Shown in pieces: positions 45,721 to 58,272 of a stretch of DNA of 64,000 nt. The translations under genes and the position numbers were made by a program. The stretch spans positions 910,232 through 974,231 of the forward strand of contig JBBMOL010000139.1 in the NCBI GenBank assembly GCA_037954665.1. The letters run 5' to 3'. A model generated the notes under the pieces. The model was not told where the DNA came from. It did not search any database and worked only from the letters and a program-made list of their open reading frames with translations. Numbering within the stretch: the stretch's first letter is position 1; each line of letters starts with the position of its first letter. This DNA comes from Laguncularia racemosa (lineage: Eukaryota; Streptophyta; Magnoliopsida; Myrtales; Combretaceae).

Positions 45721-47003
45721 GGTGGGGGTCAAACCATGTAACTCCTAGGATGTCAATCTTCAAAAGCCCTAAGCTAATTTATGGAAAACCAAGGCCTAGG
45801 TTGCTTTATTTCAAAGAAACCGATGAAAGTGTAAGAACAAACCCTAACTTTGGCCTTTAGGGAAATTGGATCAATTCAAGAATTATTGATCAAAATCAAT
45901 TAATGGGTTATGGCCTACTAAACCTGGGGAAACATTTGGCTTGTTTGGTTCACTACAATTTACTTCCAAGTGTGGGAAATTGAAAAGAGAACGAGTGGAG
46001 GTCGCAGTTTGATGCCTAGAGAGAAAAGAGATTAATCTTGCAAATTGTGAACTTGTAGTGTGTAAAACTTGTGTCAATTGATTGTTTATAGTCCTATTTA
46101 TGCTAATGAGTGATGAGTAGCCTTTTGGAAACCTTAGATTCAAAGAAAAATCGAATCACTAGTATAAATGGATATTTTCAATTCTTGGAGATGCAAGGCC
46201 AAAATTGAACACGAATGTGTGAAAGTTTAAAGAATTAAAAGATATGTTTGCATCCTAGAAGCTTTACTTGCTCTAAATATGGAATTGGTTCATGACTTTC
46301 AAGCAAGAACAAGCTCCAATTTACCTTAGAAAATTTAGATATAATATGCACTTTTATATTTTTTACTAACTTTGAGATTATTTGGTGAAAATTTAATTTC
46401 TTTTACTTGTACTCCATGTTCTCTTTAAATTGCTATTTTTTGTTTGATTACATTTAGCCAAAAAGTGAGCGAAATCGAGTCAAAAATAGGTAAGGTTGAC
46501 TTGCCTTTGCTATTAAGTTCGAATATGGAAGATAATGAATGATAATGTACTAGCTAATGGGAGGCTAATACGTAGCTGTCGAGTCTAATTTTTGAATTTT
46601 CCCATTCCTAATCCGATCTAGACTAGACCCTATGCTCATCTAATATAGATCTCGACTTGAGTTAGGAACTTCGTTTAATTTTGGAGTCGCCACCCAACTG
46701 TTGTTAGGAATGATTGAATTAAGACTAAAGGAGCGGATTAGTCTTAATTTGGACCACTAGTCGTCGTGATTTCCTCTTCTCGTTTTTGGTAAAAAGAGGA
46801 AAAGGAAAAGCCAGAGTTTCGAAGTTCGGAGGCTGACCTATTAAAACCTTACGGTTACCACCTAATCTCCTAAAATTATATCTATCTAGAAATGTCTTTT
46901 ATTTTGTTTCTATTGCTTTTTATTATGTTCTTGAAAGAATTATTTGAAAAAAAAGATTTTTTTTTTTCATTTTATGGGTTGACCCAAATGGGTGCCTACG
47001 TAC

Positions 47004-47765
47004 CTGCAATTCAGGATCAAACAAGTCGTAGTTCGCTTTTCTTGAAAAGATTTAGTGGGTTTGTGAATTTTAAATTTGAAATCTTTTTTTATTTATGTTT
47101 TTACTAATTTTGGGATTTTTCTAAAAAAAATCTAAACCTAAGCTTAATAATTTGATTTTTTTAAATAATTTTCAGGGAAAACATCAATTTTGGATTTATT
47201 TGAGAAAATAATTTTTCTAAGTGATAAAACTCTTTTTTTTCTATTTTTTCTTAATTTTCAAATTTTTATTAATTTATTATTATTTATTTTTGTAATTTTT
47301 TATGATCTTTTATCATTTTTATGATTCTTTTATTATTTTACGATTTTTATAATCTTTATAAGTTTTTATAATTTTTTATTATTTTTTTATTATTATTATG
47401 ATTTTTTATTAATTTTTGTGCATTTTGTTTTGTTTTTTTTTTAAAAAAATTTCTCCTTGGTTCTATCCTATTTCAAAATCTAAAGTTTTATTATTATTTT
47501 TTCTAATATTTTCGTTATTTTCTACATTTTTATTATTTATTATTTTGATTATATTTTTTTCTTTTTATTATTTTTTTATTATTATTATTTTTTATATTAT
47601 TAACTCCTAAAAAATCTAATTTCTAACATTTTTCTATCTATTGAAATATAAATAACACATAAGTAAATAAACAAACAAATAAATAACAAATTAATAAATC
47701 AATTCGGAATAAAATAAATCAAATAAATAAACAAAATATAAAAAAAATCAGAAAATCCGACTTAC
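47004..47765 (-). other. Candidate leader intron in the Tat 3' LTR
   Basis: The minus strand has a perfect donor, CCAG|GTAAGT, at 47766/47765, then a 762-bp AT-rich stretch ending in TTGCAG at 47004. It is collinear with the pair in the LTR at 5509-7637. The third LTR keeps the donor motif near 59216-59222. Confidence 0.4.
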
Positions 47766-48441
47766 CTGGATCCGGGTAAGTGCGCGGGTCGGGTCGGTCG
47801 GGTTGAATCGGGTCGAAGCGGTTCGGGTCTGGTCGGTCGGACACGGCGCGCGGGGAGTGCTCGTTAACGGCGTTCCGGCGGTCTTCTTCAGTGGTTGAGG
47901 TGTCGAATCCTAGGTTATCAAGGGTGAGGAATCCAATGGTGGCGGTGGTTTGCTCCAGAAACACCTCCTGGTGGTTGCTCAACTCCTAATCGGCGGTCGC
48001 GACTTCGAACTCCTCCGGTGGACTTCGATTCTCTCTTTTCTCTCACTTTCTCTCGTTTTTTATTTGTGTTCTGGCTTCCTCACTTCATCCTCTATTTATA
48101 GGCTCTTGAAATCGAGCTGGATAAGCTCGGATTTCCACTGATCGAGGCAAAATGGATTTGCGGTTAAATGAACCAACTCTGATTCGTGTAAATCCTTCGA
48201 TTTGTTGAGATTTGATTCCAATTGGATGATGTTTATCTCAATTCTATTGAAGATCTATTGGATTTGTGAAAAAAATCAAATCAAAACTACCGAAATTTGA
48301 ATTTTTCTCCTCACCGACGATCTCGAACCGAGGTTGAAGACGATCACGCGCCCGGCGAGTGCATTCGCTCCAGCCAATCAGATGCTGCCACATGTCCCAG
48401 GTAAATGAAAAATTTGCAAAACGCGGAATCTGCTTCCCCGA

Positions 48442-48505
48442 GTTTCGAACCCTGACCTCGCACCCGTACGCACCCGCCTGACCATGACTCGGACCAGCTG
48501 AGCTA
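48442..48505 (-). promoter_or_regulatory. tRNA-like A box and B box in the Tat 3' LTR
   Basis: On the minus strand the A box TAGCTCAGCTGG (48505-48494) and B box GGTTCGAAAC (48451-48442) both match the Pol III consensus, with starts 54 nt apart. The module begins about 280 bp into the LTR, upstream of the TATA box. Four of five T-stem pairs can form here, but no complete cloverleaf was found. Confidence 0.6.
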
Positions 48506-48789
48506 ACCCATTTTCCTGAGTTTGTTTATTTCACAAATTGCATATATGCAATGCGATTTTTTTATTTTTTTGCATTTTTTGAAATTTCAAAATTTTGTAA
48601 AAATTATTTATTCCTTATTATTGCCATTTCTGAAATCATTTTTCAAAATTGATGTGTTTTCCTATTTATTTTTATTTTTTGAATATTTTTCTTATTTTTG
48701 CCAAATTGGAGAAAAATTGGAAAAAATTAGGAAAAATTGGAAATTGATTATTATTGATTCTTAGGGCAAAAATGGGGTGTTTACAGCTG

Positions 48790-48798
48790 CCCCTCTTT
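48790..48798 (-). other. Polypurine tract of the Tat element
   Basis: AAAGAGGGG, followed by CAGC, precedes the 3' LTR start TGTAAACACC on the minus strand, the expected position for plus-strand priming. Confidence 0.6.
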
Positions 48799-48984
48799 GT
48801 AGTAAAGTTTGAAAGACTTAACTACAAAGACAAGAAAGACGCCATTTTTGGCCTCTTGATTTGAATAGATAACGCCTTGTTTTGGCTGATTATCTGGAAA
48901 TTGGTTTCTGGTAGGAAAATGCTCCAAGAGCTAATAATCCCACGAGTTTAAAATGGTCCTAACAATTTAGAGTAATGTTCGTTC

Positions 48985-50020
48985 CCAAAAAGTGCTTTAT
49001 GGGCTGATTAATTGGCGATAGGAAACATCTCAAGCATTGTTTAAGGGTGTAGAATAAATGATGATAGGAAGCGTCTTATCAGACTTGCAACCTTGAAAAG
49101 AAGATTATCTTAGGAAGCGCCCTTATGAGCTGGCTACCTATCAACAAAAAGCGTCTAACTAGACTAGCAGCCGTTTGGAAAAATACCTCCGAAAAGTGCT
49201 CCATTGAGCTGACTAATCGATTATTAAAAGTTTGAAAAAGTGCTCCTATGAGCTGATTAATTGATAGATTCGAAAAGTGCTCATCTGAGCTAACTAATCG
49301 ATGGGTTGGAAAAGTGCTCCTCTAAGCTAACTAATCGAAGGAGTCTAGGAAAGTGCCCCTTCTTTAGGCTGACTGACTATAGCGGGAAGTATCTTTTAAC
49401 TAGCGACCCTGGAGGAAATGTCTCAAAAAGTGCCCCTATAGGCTGACCTTGAGACAAGATATTTAGGAAAGTGCCCCTCTTGGGCTGACTGACCTATAGC
49501 GGGACGTGTCTTCTTAAACTAACGACCCTGGGGGAAATGTCTCAAAAAGTGCCCCTATGGGCTGACCTTGAGACAAGATATTTAGGAAAGTGCCCATCTT
49601 GGGCTGACTAAACTATAGCGGGTCGTGTCTTCTTAGACTAAACCCTGGGGAAATGTCTCAAAAAGTGCCCCTATGGGCTGACCTTGAGACAAGATATTTA
49701 GGAAAGTGCCCCTCTTGGGCTGACTAACCTATGATAAAAATATCTCAAAAAAGTGCCCCTATAGCTAACCTTAAGAGAGGATGCCTCTCTTAAGCTGACT
49801 AACCTATGATAAAAATATCTCGAAAAGGTGCCCTTAGGGCTGACCTTAAGAGAGGATATTTAGGAAAGTGCCCCCTTGGGCTGACTAACCTATGATAAAA
49901 ATATCTCAAAAGGTGCCCCTAAGGCTGACCTTAAGAGAGGAGATCTAGGGAAGTGCCCCATTTTGGGCTGACTACCCTATTAAAGGGGATGTTTAGACAA
50001 GTGCCCCACTATAGGTTGAC
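48985..50020. repeat. Tandem repeat array in the 3' region of the Tat element
   Basis: Degenerate units share AAAAGTGCCCCTATGGGCTG and a GACTAACC or GACCTTGAGA ending. The simplest unit is about 35-45 bp (49180-49340). From about 49345 to 49700 three copies of a higher-order unit of about 117-120 bp occur, holding CTATAGCGGG-CGTGTCTTCT, ACCCTGGGGGAAATGTCTC and CAAGATATTTAGGAAAGTGC. Further degenerate units follow to 50020. The array lies between integrase and the polypurine tract. Confidence 0.85.
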
Positions 50021-50599
50021 TCATCTTATGCTTTTTAATATGCTTTCTACTGACTGAGCTAAATGATGTGATGCTTTTCATGATATGATGATAGTTATTC
50101 ATTTTAATATGCTTGCCAATTTATCGTGGATGGTAACCAAACAACCAAACCTTCGTGCTGGTTTGCTTCTGCTTCACTTCTTGTCATCTTGACACGGGGT
50201 TGAAAATCTTGATATGCTTCCTTTCTTGTGCACATGGCTCTTTTGCCGGTAATGTTATCCTACTAATGCGCTAAGTTTTAATGCTCAAGAATAGATAGAA
50301 TTATATTACAAAACTTATTGAGATTCATTATTATTTTAGTGTTTATCATTTATTGGTGAAGTGATGGGTAATGTGTTTAGGAATATTTGTTGCGATGAGA
50401 ATCGATTGGGATTATTGACCATTCAGGGACATTAACTTTGCTTGTAAAAAGTAAAAACTCGACTCAACGAAATTTGTATCGAACATTGCTTTCATAAACA
50501 TTGGAAAAATTTTCAATTCCCTTGCCTAAGGATAATACATCTTTACAGCATCTGTGTTAATGGGGTCTCTCAATTCCGGAACCATCCATTTGAGTCAGT

Positions 50600-53500
50600 A
50601 TCAAAGCACCTCCTGACAGAACCTTTTTCACCACACTAAGGGCCTTCGTAGTTTAGGGTAAATTTCCCTCTGGAGTCTTGGGCATTCGGGAGAACCTTCC
50701 TTAGCACCAGATCCCCTTCTTTGAAGTATCGGGGCCTCATTTTCTTGTTAAATGCTCGAGTCATCCTTTGTTGGTAACACTGGCCATGACATAGTGCGGT
50801 AAGTCTTTTTTCATCAATCAGATTCAACTAATCAAGCCTCTTCTTTACCCAATCTGATTCGGTTAGCTGAGTTTCTGACAAGATTCTGAATGATGGTTTT
50901 TTGACTTCAACTGGTAGCACTGCTTCAGTACCATATACTAATGAATATGGGGTAGCTCCAGTAGATGTTCTTATTGAAGTCCTATAAGCCATGAGAGCAA
51001 ACGGTAACATTTCGTGCCAATCTTTGTAAGTGGTTGTCATTTTCTTGATGATCTTTTTTATATTCTTGTTAGCTGCTTCTACTGCCCCATTCATTTGAGG
51101 TCGGTAGGGGGTTGAATTTCTATGGTTTATGCGGATTTGTTGACATAAACCTGTCATCGATTTGTTGTTAAGATTGGTGCCATTGTCAGTGATGGTAAAC
51201 TCAGGAACTCCATATCGGGCTATTATGTTCCTTTTCAAGAAGCGGACTATTACCCTTTGGTGACATTGGCATATGACAAAGCTTCTACCCATTTGGTGAA
51301 GTAATCTATCGCTACCAGTATAAACCTGTGGCCATTGGATGCTATCGGAGTGATTGGGCCAATTATGTCGATTCCCCACATGGAGAAAGGCCATGGTGCT
51401 GACAACAAATATAGCTCATTGGGCGGAGCATTTATCCGGTCCGCGTATATACTTGACACAGATGACAGTGCTTGACATATTTTATGAAATTTGATTCCAT
51501 AGTTAACCAATAGTATCCTAACCTCATGATTTTTCGGGCTAACATGTAGCCATTCATATGAGGTCCACATACTCCTTCATGTACCTCTTTCATCAGTTCG
51601 CTGCTTCATTTTTGTCCACACATCTCAACAAGGTGGTATCAGATGATCTTTTGTAGAGTTTTAGACCCACTTAGTAAGAAATGGCTTGCTAACCTTCTGA
51701 GTGTTCTTTGGTCATTTTTTGCTAGCCATTTCAGGGTATTTACTTTCTTAGAGAAAGGTCTTGATGTCGTGATACCGGGGCTGGTCATCTTGTACTTTTT
51801 CAATGGTTAAACAGTAGGCAGGCTGATTTTCGATGTCTATCTTCATCAGTTGGATTTCAGCTCCCCTGTTATCTGGATCATAGATGCTAGTGTGGCTAGT
51901 GCATCTGCAAACTGATTCTGAGTTCTCGGGATGCATGTGAAAGTGATTGCCTTGAATTCTTCGATTAGCTCTGTCAAGTGTTGTATGATACGGTACCAGT
52001 TTGGGGTCTTTAGTCTTATATTCCCCTCTTGTCTGTAGTATGATGAGCGACGAATCTCCATATACTTCTAATTCGCGGATTTCCATTTGGCAGGCCATTT
52101 TGAGGCCAAAGAATGCACGCCTTATATTCCACGATATTATTGGTATATGGAAATGTGAGTCTTGTCGCTGCAGGGAATTGTGTGCCGTCTAGGGATATCA
52201 ATACTGCCCCAACTCCGCAACCGAATACGTTGGCGGCTCCATTGAAAAACAATTTCCATTTCGGGTTCTGCTATATCCCAAGTCTTCTACCGGTATATCT
52301 TCTATGTTAATATATTTTCTTTCGGGAATTGGGCTTGTAGTTCTTAGGAATCTGTCTCGATGGGGTGTTCTACCAGTTGGTCGGCTAAGGCTTGCCCTTT
52401 CATCGAGTTTTGATTTATGTATGTGATGTCAAACTCGGATAGGAGCATTTTCCATTTAGAGATTCTCCCTATCAAAGCTGGTTTCTCTGCCAAATATTTC
52501 AAGGGATCATGTTTTGTCAGTAGCTCAATATGATAGTAAAAGGTATATTGCCTTAGTCGATGCATGACCCAAATTAAAGCACAACAAGTCTTCTCCACCT
52601 CCGAGTACCTCTGTTCCCCTTCCGTGAATTTCCTGCTCAAGTAATATATGGAACGCTCTCTTCCCTCTTCATCTTTTTGCCCCATCACACAACCCATGGA
52701 TTCAGGGAGTATAGTGAGGTATAAGAATAAGGGCTTCCCCTGCTTCGAGACTATCAAGACCGGAGGTTTTATAAGGTAGTCTTTGATCGTCCTGAATGCT
52801 TCTTCGCATTCGTCATCCCATTCTACTGTGGCGTTCTTCTTCAACAGACGGAATAGTGGCCGGCACTTATCAGTGAGCTGTGAGATAAAACGAGCTATAT
52901 AATTTTAATCTTCCCAGCAAGCTTCTTACTTCTTTAACGGAGTGTGGGGAAGGTAACTCTAATATAGACTTTTACCTTGTCATGGTCGATTTTAATGCCT
53001 TCCTGGCTTATGACAAACCCTAACAATTTCCCCGTTGTGACCCTGAAGTGCATTTCTCTAGGTTTAACTTGAACTGGAATTTTCTCAGTCATTTAAACAA
53101 TTTCCTCAGGATATCTATATGGCTTTCTCCTTCTTTAGATTTGGCTATCATGTCGTCGACATACCTCAACCTCTCGATGCATATGTCATGAAGTATCGCA
53201 ACCATGGCTCTCTGATACGTTGCCCCGGCGTTTTTCAAATCGAAGGGCATGACTTTGTAACAGAAAGTTCCCCATGTTATGATGAAAGTCGTTTTGGTTT
53301 TGTCTTCTTCAGCCATTTTTATTTGATTATATCCTGAGAAAACGTCCATGAATGAGAAAAGATAGTTTCCTGCAGTGTTGCCCACTAGAACATCAATGTG
53401 AGGTAGGGGGAAGTTATCCTTTGGTGTGGCTTGGTTTAAATCCCGGAAGTCTACACATACGCGTACTTTTCCATTCTTTTTCATAACAGGGATTATCTTT

Positions 53501-54300
53501 GCTACCCATTCTGGGTAATCGGACACTTCGATGAACCCTACTTCTAGCAGTTTCTTGACTTCTTCCTTAATCTTTAGCAAGATGTCAGGCCTAAATCTTC
53601 TTAGTTTCTATTTTTTAGGTTTGACATCTTCCCTTGTGGGAAGCCTATGAACCACTATTGATTGGTCTAATCCTGGCATGTCACCATATGACCAGGCGAA
53701 CACATTTGCATATTTTGTTAAATAGCTCGGTTATCTCACATTTTTGCTCGGCACTCAAACTGGTCCCGATTTTGAGGTTTTTAGGTTTTTCCATGCTTCC
53801 TAGATTTACTATCTCCACCGGCTCGTCAATTGAAATTCCGCTTTGTTCATGTTTTTGCCAATTTTCTTGTTTATTTTTGTGGTCAAGGATATCGCCTTCA
53901 ACAACTGACCCAGCAGTGTTGAAAACGATATCAGCGTTTTATTTTTTCTACCTATGCGAAATATCCCTGATGTTCACTGGTAGGAGATCTAGGTAAAGTA
54001 AAGATGAAAGCATGTATATAAGAAAAAAAAATAGACTTTAATTGAATTGATAAAGAGTCTCAATAAAATTCGTTTAATAATCATTCTCTATTTTGAGTTG
54101 ACCTAGAACTATTGATAGGTTTAACAAAACCTTGTTTAGAGCCGGATGCTGATTGGACGTGCGGGGGGTTGGTTTCCCATTGTTGACGTCACCTTCGTTT
54201 ATCCGAAGTTCTTGAATAATATTTTCTCTTCGGAAAGATTGTTGGAGAGGTGGAATGCACATCTGGGGTGTCGATTGGCATCTCCTTCACTTGCTTTGAC
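50600..54300 (-). pseudogene. pol of the Tat/Ogre element (RT, RNase H, second RNase H, integrase)
   Basis: The protease-to-RT linker near 53640-53720 encodes MPGLDQSIVVHRLPT. Reverse transcriptase (53089-53580) shows VRVCVDFRDLNQATPKDNFP, a FSGYNQIKM block and RLRYVDDMIAKS, with the YVDD catalytic box intact. RNase H is at 52344-52844 (FLYLTILPESMGCVM and a YYLSRKFTEGEQRYSEVEK block). A second, archaeal-type RNase H at about 51846-52260 has FFNGAANVFGCGVGAVLIS, ELEVYGDSSLII and ADALATLASM, the lineage mark of Tat elements. Integrase at 50828-51640 has the metal-binding D in WGIDIIGPI, D in ITDNGTN and E in GAVEAANKN. A C-terminal part at 50636-50827 has RYFKEGDLVLRKVLP. Only a handful of stops and shifts separate the blocks. 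Confidence 0.88.
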
Positions 54301-54329
54301 ACTTTTGCTTGCGCTTCTTCTTGGCTGTG

Positions 54330-57300
54330 GGAACGTACCCCCGCCCCCAAAACCCTTGTTTCCCCCTTTAAATTAAAGGGGCCCCCCTTTCGGGGCATAC
54401 TTCACTTCATTGGGAAAAATTTTTTAGCCCAAGGGCTTTTTAACCTTCCTCCCCAATTTTTAAGGGATGGGGAATTTTTTTTTAAGGGGGTAAACCCTTT
54501 TCTCCCCCACGGGGTGGGCAAACTGGGGCCCCTCCAAAAAAATTTAAAAACCCCTTTGGGGGGGGGGGTAGGGGGAAAAGGCCCACCCGAAAATTTTATC
54601 CCGGGTTTCCCAAAAAGGGGGGTTTAAAAAAATCTTGGGAAAATCGGGGGGCCCTTTTGGGAAAAATTGGGGAAATTTCTTTTTTTTCCAATTCCCCAAA
54701 CGGTGGTTTTTTAAACCCCCCACTAAATCTCCCTTTTTTTAAACCCTTTTAAAAATCTGCCCCCCGTTTTAGCTGGGGGGTTTTAAATTTGGGGTTGGGG
54801 GTCCCCCCCAATGGGGCGGGGGGGGCCCCGTGGGAAAAAAGTTGGGGGCGTGGGGGTTTGGGGTAAACCCCCCCCGGGGAAAAATTGTGGGTTGCCCTGC
54901 CCCCTAGAACAATGGTTTTTTTATTTGGGTCTCCCCCCCCTACTTTCGGGGGAGAAAATTTTTCGGGCCCTTGTAAAAATTAAAATTTTCCAAGTGACTT
55001 TTTTTATCTGTAGCTTTGCCCTTTTTTTCCCCAATTTTTGAGCACTTTTAAGAGGGGCTTCCCTGTGGGGCTCAAAAGCTGTTAAAAGGGCCCCCTAGTG
55101 TTCTTGTTTGGAAATTTTTTTGCTGTTTCCTTTTTCCCTTTTATTCCCCCTTCCCCCTTTACCCTTTTGGGAAAAAGGGGGGGCAACCCCCCCTTTTTCC
55201 CCTTCCCTTTTCCCTTTTTCCCAAAAATTGGGGGTCTTGGTCCCGGGGTTCTATTTTTGGGTGGGGGTTTTTTCCCCCCGAGGGGGGGAAAAACCTCCCA
55301 CCATTTGGAGGTCATTTATTGAGGGGGCCCGATAGTCAAAAAGGGGCGGCCTTTAACTTTTTTTCCATTAAACGGGGCATTAAATACAAATTTTTTTCCT
55401 TTTGGGGTTTTTTATCTCAGTTTTTTTTTTCCCCCCCAGCATTTTTTTAAAACCCCCCGGGTTTTTATGGGGGTTTTATCCCGTTTTAAATCCTTTTTCC
55501 TCTTCCTTTGGCGGGTTGTCCTCTTTCTCAAAATTTGCCCCCCCTTGGGGCCCCCGGGGCCCCCCCTCCGTTGGGGTGTAAAATTTGTTTTTTTTAAAAA
55601 AAATTTTAAAACCCCCCCTGGTTTTTTTCCCAAAATGCCGACTGTTGGGTTCCCTAAAAACCCCTTTTTTGATTTTTCCCTTTTGGGGGTTTCTCGGGCT
55701 TGAAATTTGATTGCTTTTTTTGTTTTGGGCCCCTTTTTTTTGCTTAAGGGGTTCCTTGGGGCTGATCCCCAGTGTGATTTTTTGGGGAAAAAATGGGGTT
55801 ATGATTGGGCAGCGGGTTTTTGGGGGTTTACAGGGTGGGGGTCTCCAAAATCCAGCGGAGGGGGCTTAGGGCGATTTGGTCTTAATTTTATGCCGGAGCC
55901 CCCCAGCACCCATCTATAGAAAGCCCCTCTTGAAACCCCAAAAAAAGTCACCTTTGAGGGTTGGTTCGAAATTCTTGGGGCCCCTTTTCCCCTTTTTTTT
56001 GGGGTCTTTAAAACTGATCAAGTTGTTCCGGGCCCCAAAACCCAGCAAAGGGGGTTTAAAAACGAATGGGGATTTTTGGGGGGAAATGCCTTTTACCCTG
56101 CGGGGGGGTATGACCCGGTTTGGGTTGGGTGGGGGTGGGGTTTCTCTGGTCGAAAAAATTTTCCAAAAGGTTTTGGGGGTTTTTTTTCCTTTTTAAAGGA
56201 AAAAGTGTGGCGGGGGAAATTTTTCCCTTGTCTTTTTACCCCCAAAAGGGCCCCTTTTTGTTGGTTTTGACCCGGGGGGGTCCCTCATTTGGGGTCTGCC
56301 GGGGGGGTGTTTGGGATTTTTAATTGGGACGTGCAAATTTCCACCCCTGCCCAAAGCTGGATGAAGTTGGGCCCAAAAATGTGAAAAGTTGGTCTTGTCT
56401 AAGGTGTTAAAAAAAATGGGTGGGGGAATCCTTTTCAAAATCGGGGTTTCTACTCGGGGGGGCCTTTGGGGGGTCCACGGGGTGGCATTTCTCCTGAAAC
56501 GGCAAAGTTTTTTTCCCAGGGGCTCCCCCCCAAAAAAAACACGGAGGGGGGGACCTCAAAAATTTTTTTTATTAAAAAGGGGGTTTAAAACCCCCCGGGC
56601 CCGTTTTTCCCGGTGTTGAATTTTTGAAGCCCCCGGGGGGTACCCGACCCAAAAAAGGGGGCCCCCTTTAGGCGTTTGGGAAAGGGGTTTTGGGTATGAA
56701 AAAGGGGGTATTGAGGAAAAACCCCTTTTTTTATCTTTCGGGAAATAGCCCGGTATGATTTTTGGGGGGGGGCCCCGGGGGGGCCCCCCCCTATTTTCCC
56801 AAAAACCCCCGGGGGTTTTTTTTAAAACTTGGTTTTTTCCCCGGGGAAATTGGGGGAGGGAAACCCCGGGCCCGCTCGAAAAACCCCCCAGGCCCTCAAA
56901 TTTTTTTCCCCTCTTTTCATGGGGCTGCTGGAAAAATCCCTTTTTCCTTTTTTTTTTGTCTCTCTTTCCCCTTTTTTTCTTAAAGGGCTTAAAGGTTGGG
57001 CCCCCCGGTTGATTTTCGGGTCAAATTCAAAGGCCCCGGGGGTTTAAGGGGGGGAAATTTAAAAACTTTTTACTCCCCGGGGGGTGTCCCCCCACTGCTT
57101 TTCCTTTCCCGGCCCCTGAAAGTTTTTTCCAAAGGTTGGCTAAAAAGGGCGAAGGGGCCCTTTTCTTTTTTTAAAAGGTGGATTGGGCAGGCCAAATTTT
57201 TGGGGGCCGGGGTTTTTTTTAAAGGGGGGGGAAAAATGGAGTCTGAGGGGAGCTTCAGAAAATTTTTGGGTTTTTTCGGTTTTTGTATATTTGGGGTTTT

Positions 57301-58272
57301 TTTTTCTTAAAAAGGGGGCAAAAATTTGGGGTTTTTTTGGGGAAAAGGGGGGGGGGGTTTCTTTTGGGGGGTATTTTTGAATTTTTTTTGGGGGCGCATT
57401 TTTTTTTTTTTTTTTTCTTTTTTTTATAATGTATACAAAATTTCCAAAAAATGTGGGCACCATATTTTAAAAAAAAAAAGGGTTTCCCAAAAAAATTTAA
57501 GATGTTTAAAAAAGAAACTTTTTTTTTTTTATTAATATTTGGGAAAAAATTTTTGGGGGTTTGGGTATTTACCGAAAAAAAAAAGATTCCCCAAAAAAAG
57601 GGTTTATTTCCTAGCTCTTTTGGTTTCGGGGTTTGGAAATAGGCTTTTCCCCTTTTTTAAAAAAAGGGTTCCAAGGGTTTTTCGCCCCCTTTTGGGGCCC
57701 TTGGGCCCCTTTTTTAAAAAAGCTTCCCAAAAGGGTTTGTTTTTTTGGGCGGATTCCCCTTTAATGCCTTTTTTGTGTCTTTTTTATAAATGCAGGGTTC
57801 AAAAAAAAACCTCCCCCCCCGGGGCCCCTTTACCTGCTTAGGGAGGGTTTTTTTGCTTTTTGGGTTTACTTTTTTGGGGGGGTTTTAGTGACATCTTAAA
57901 ACCCCCTTTTTCTCTCTCCCCCCCTTTGGGGAAAAAACCCCCCGGGGTTAAAAAAAACCCCCGGGGGTTGGGGCTTTCCCCCCCCCGCCCCTTAAAACCC
58001 CCGGGGGAAATTCGGGGTTTCAATTTAGTTCCCAAAATTTCCCTTTTAACCCCGCCAGTTAGCAAAAATTTTTTTAAAAAACCCCCGCAAGGGGTTTTTT
58101 CTTTTTGGGGGTTTGAAATTTATTTTTTTTCCCGCAAAAGGGGCCCTAAATATGTCTTGGGTAGTACCCAAATGGCGGACCATGAAATTTGGGGGGGGAT
58201 ATCCAATACATCCATTGATTCCCATCAAAAAAGGATTTTTTGAAAATGCATACCCCAAACATATCGGGGGAA
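54330..58272. other. Homopolymer-dominated, probably corrupted sequence
   Basis: From about 54330 the text changes abruptly to runs of 4-9 identical bases with repeated GGGGCCCC and AAAATTTT junctions. Open frames here are all Gly/Pro/Phe/Lys-rich shadows on both strands. By position this should be gag/protease and the leader of the Tat element, but no motif can be read. A few short stretches look normal (for example near 58150-58270). Treat as low-quality consensus, with no genes called. Confidence 0.75.

Larger units (their letters stand above)
46577..48785 (-). repeat. 3' LTR of the Tat element (2209 bp)
   Basis: On the minus strand it starts TGTAAACACCCC and ends CTCGACA, like the LTR at 5509-7637. 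It contains the tRNA-like module at 48442-48505, the TATA box at 48092-48100, and the donor/acceptor pair of the possible leader intron (47765 to 47004). It is clean sequence, unlike most of its partner LTR. Confidence 0.9.
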
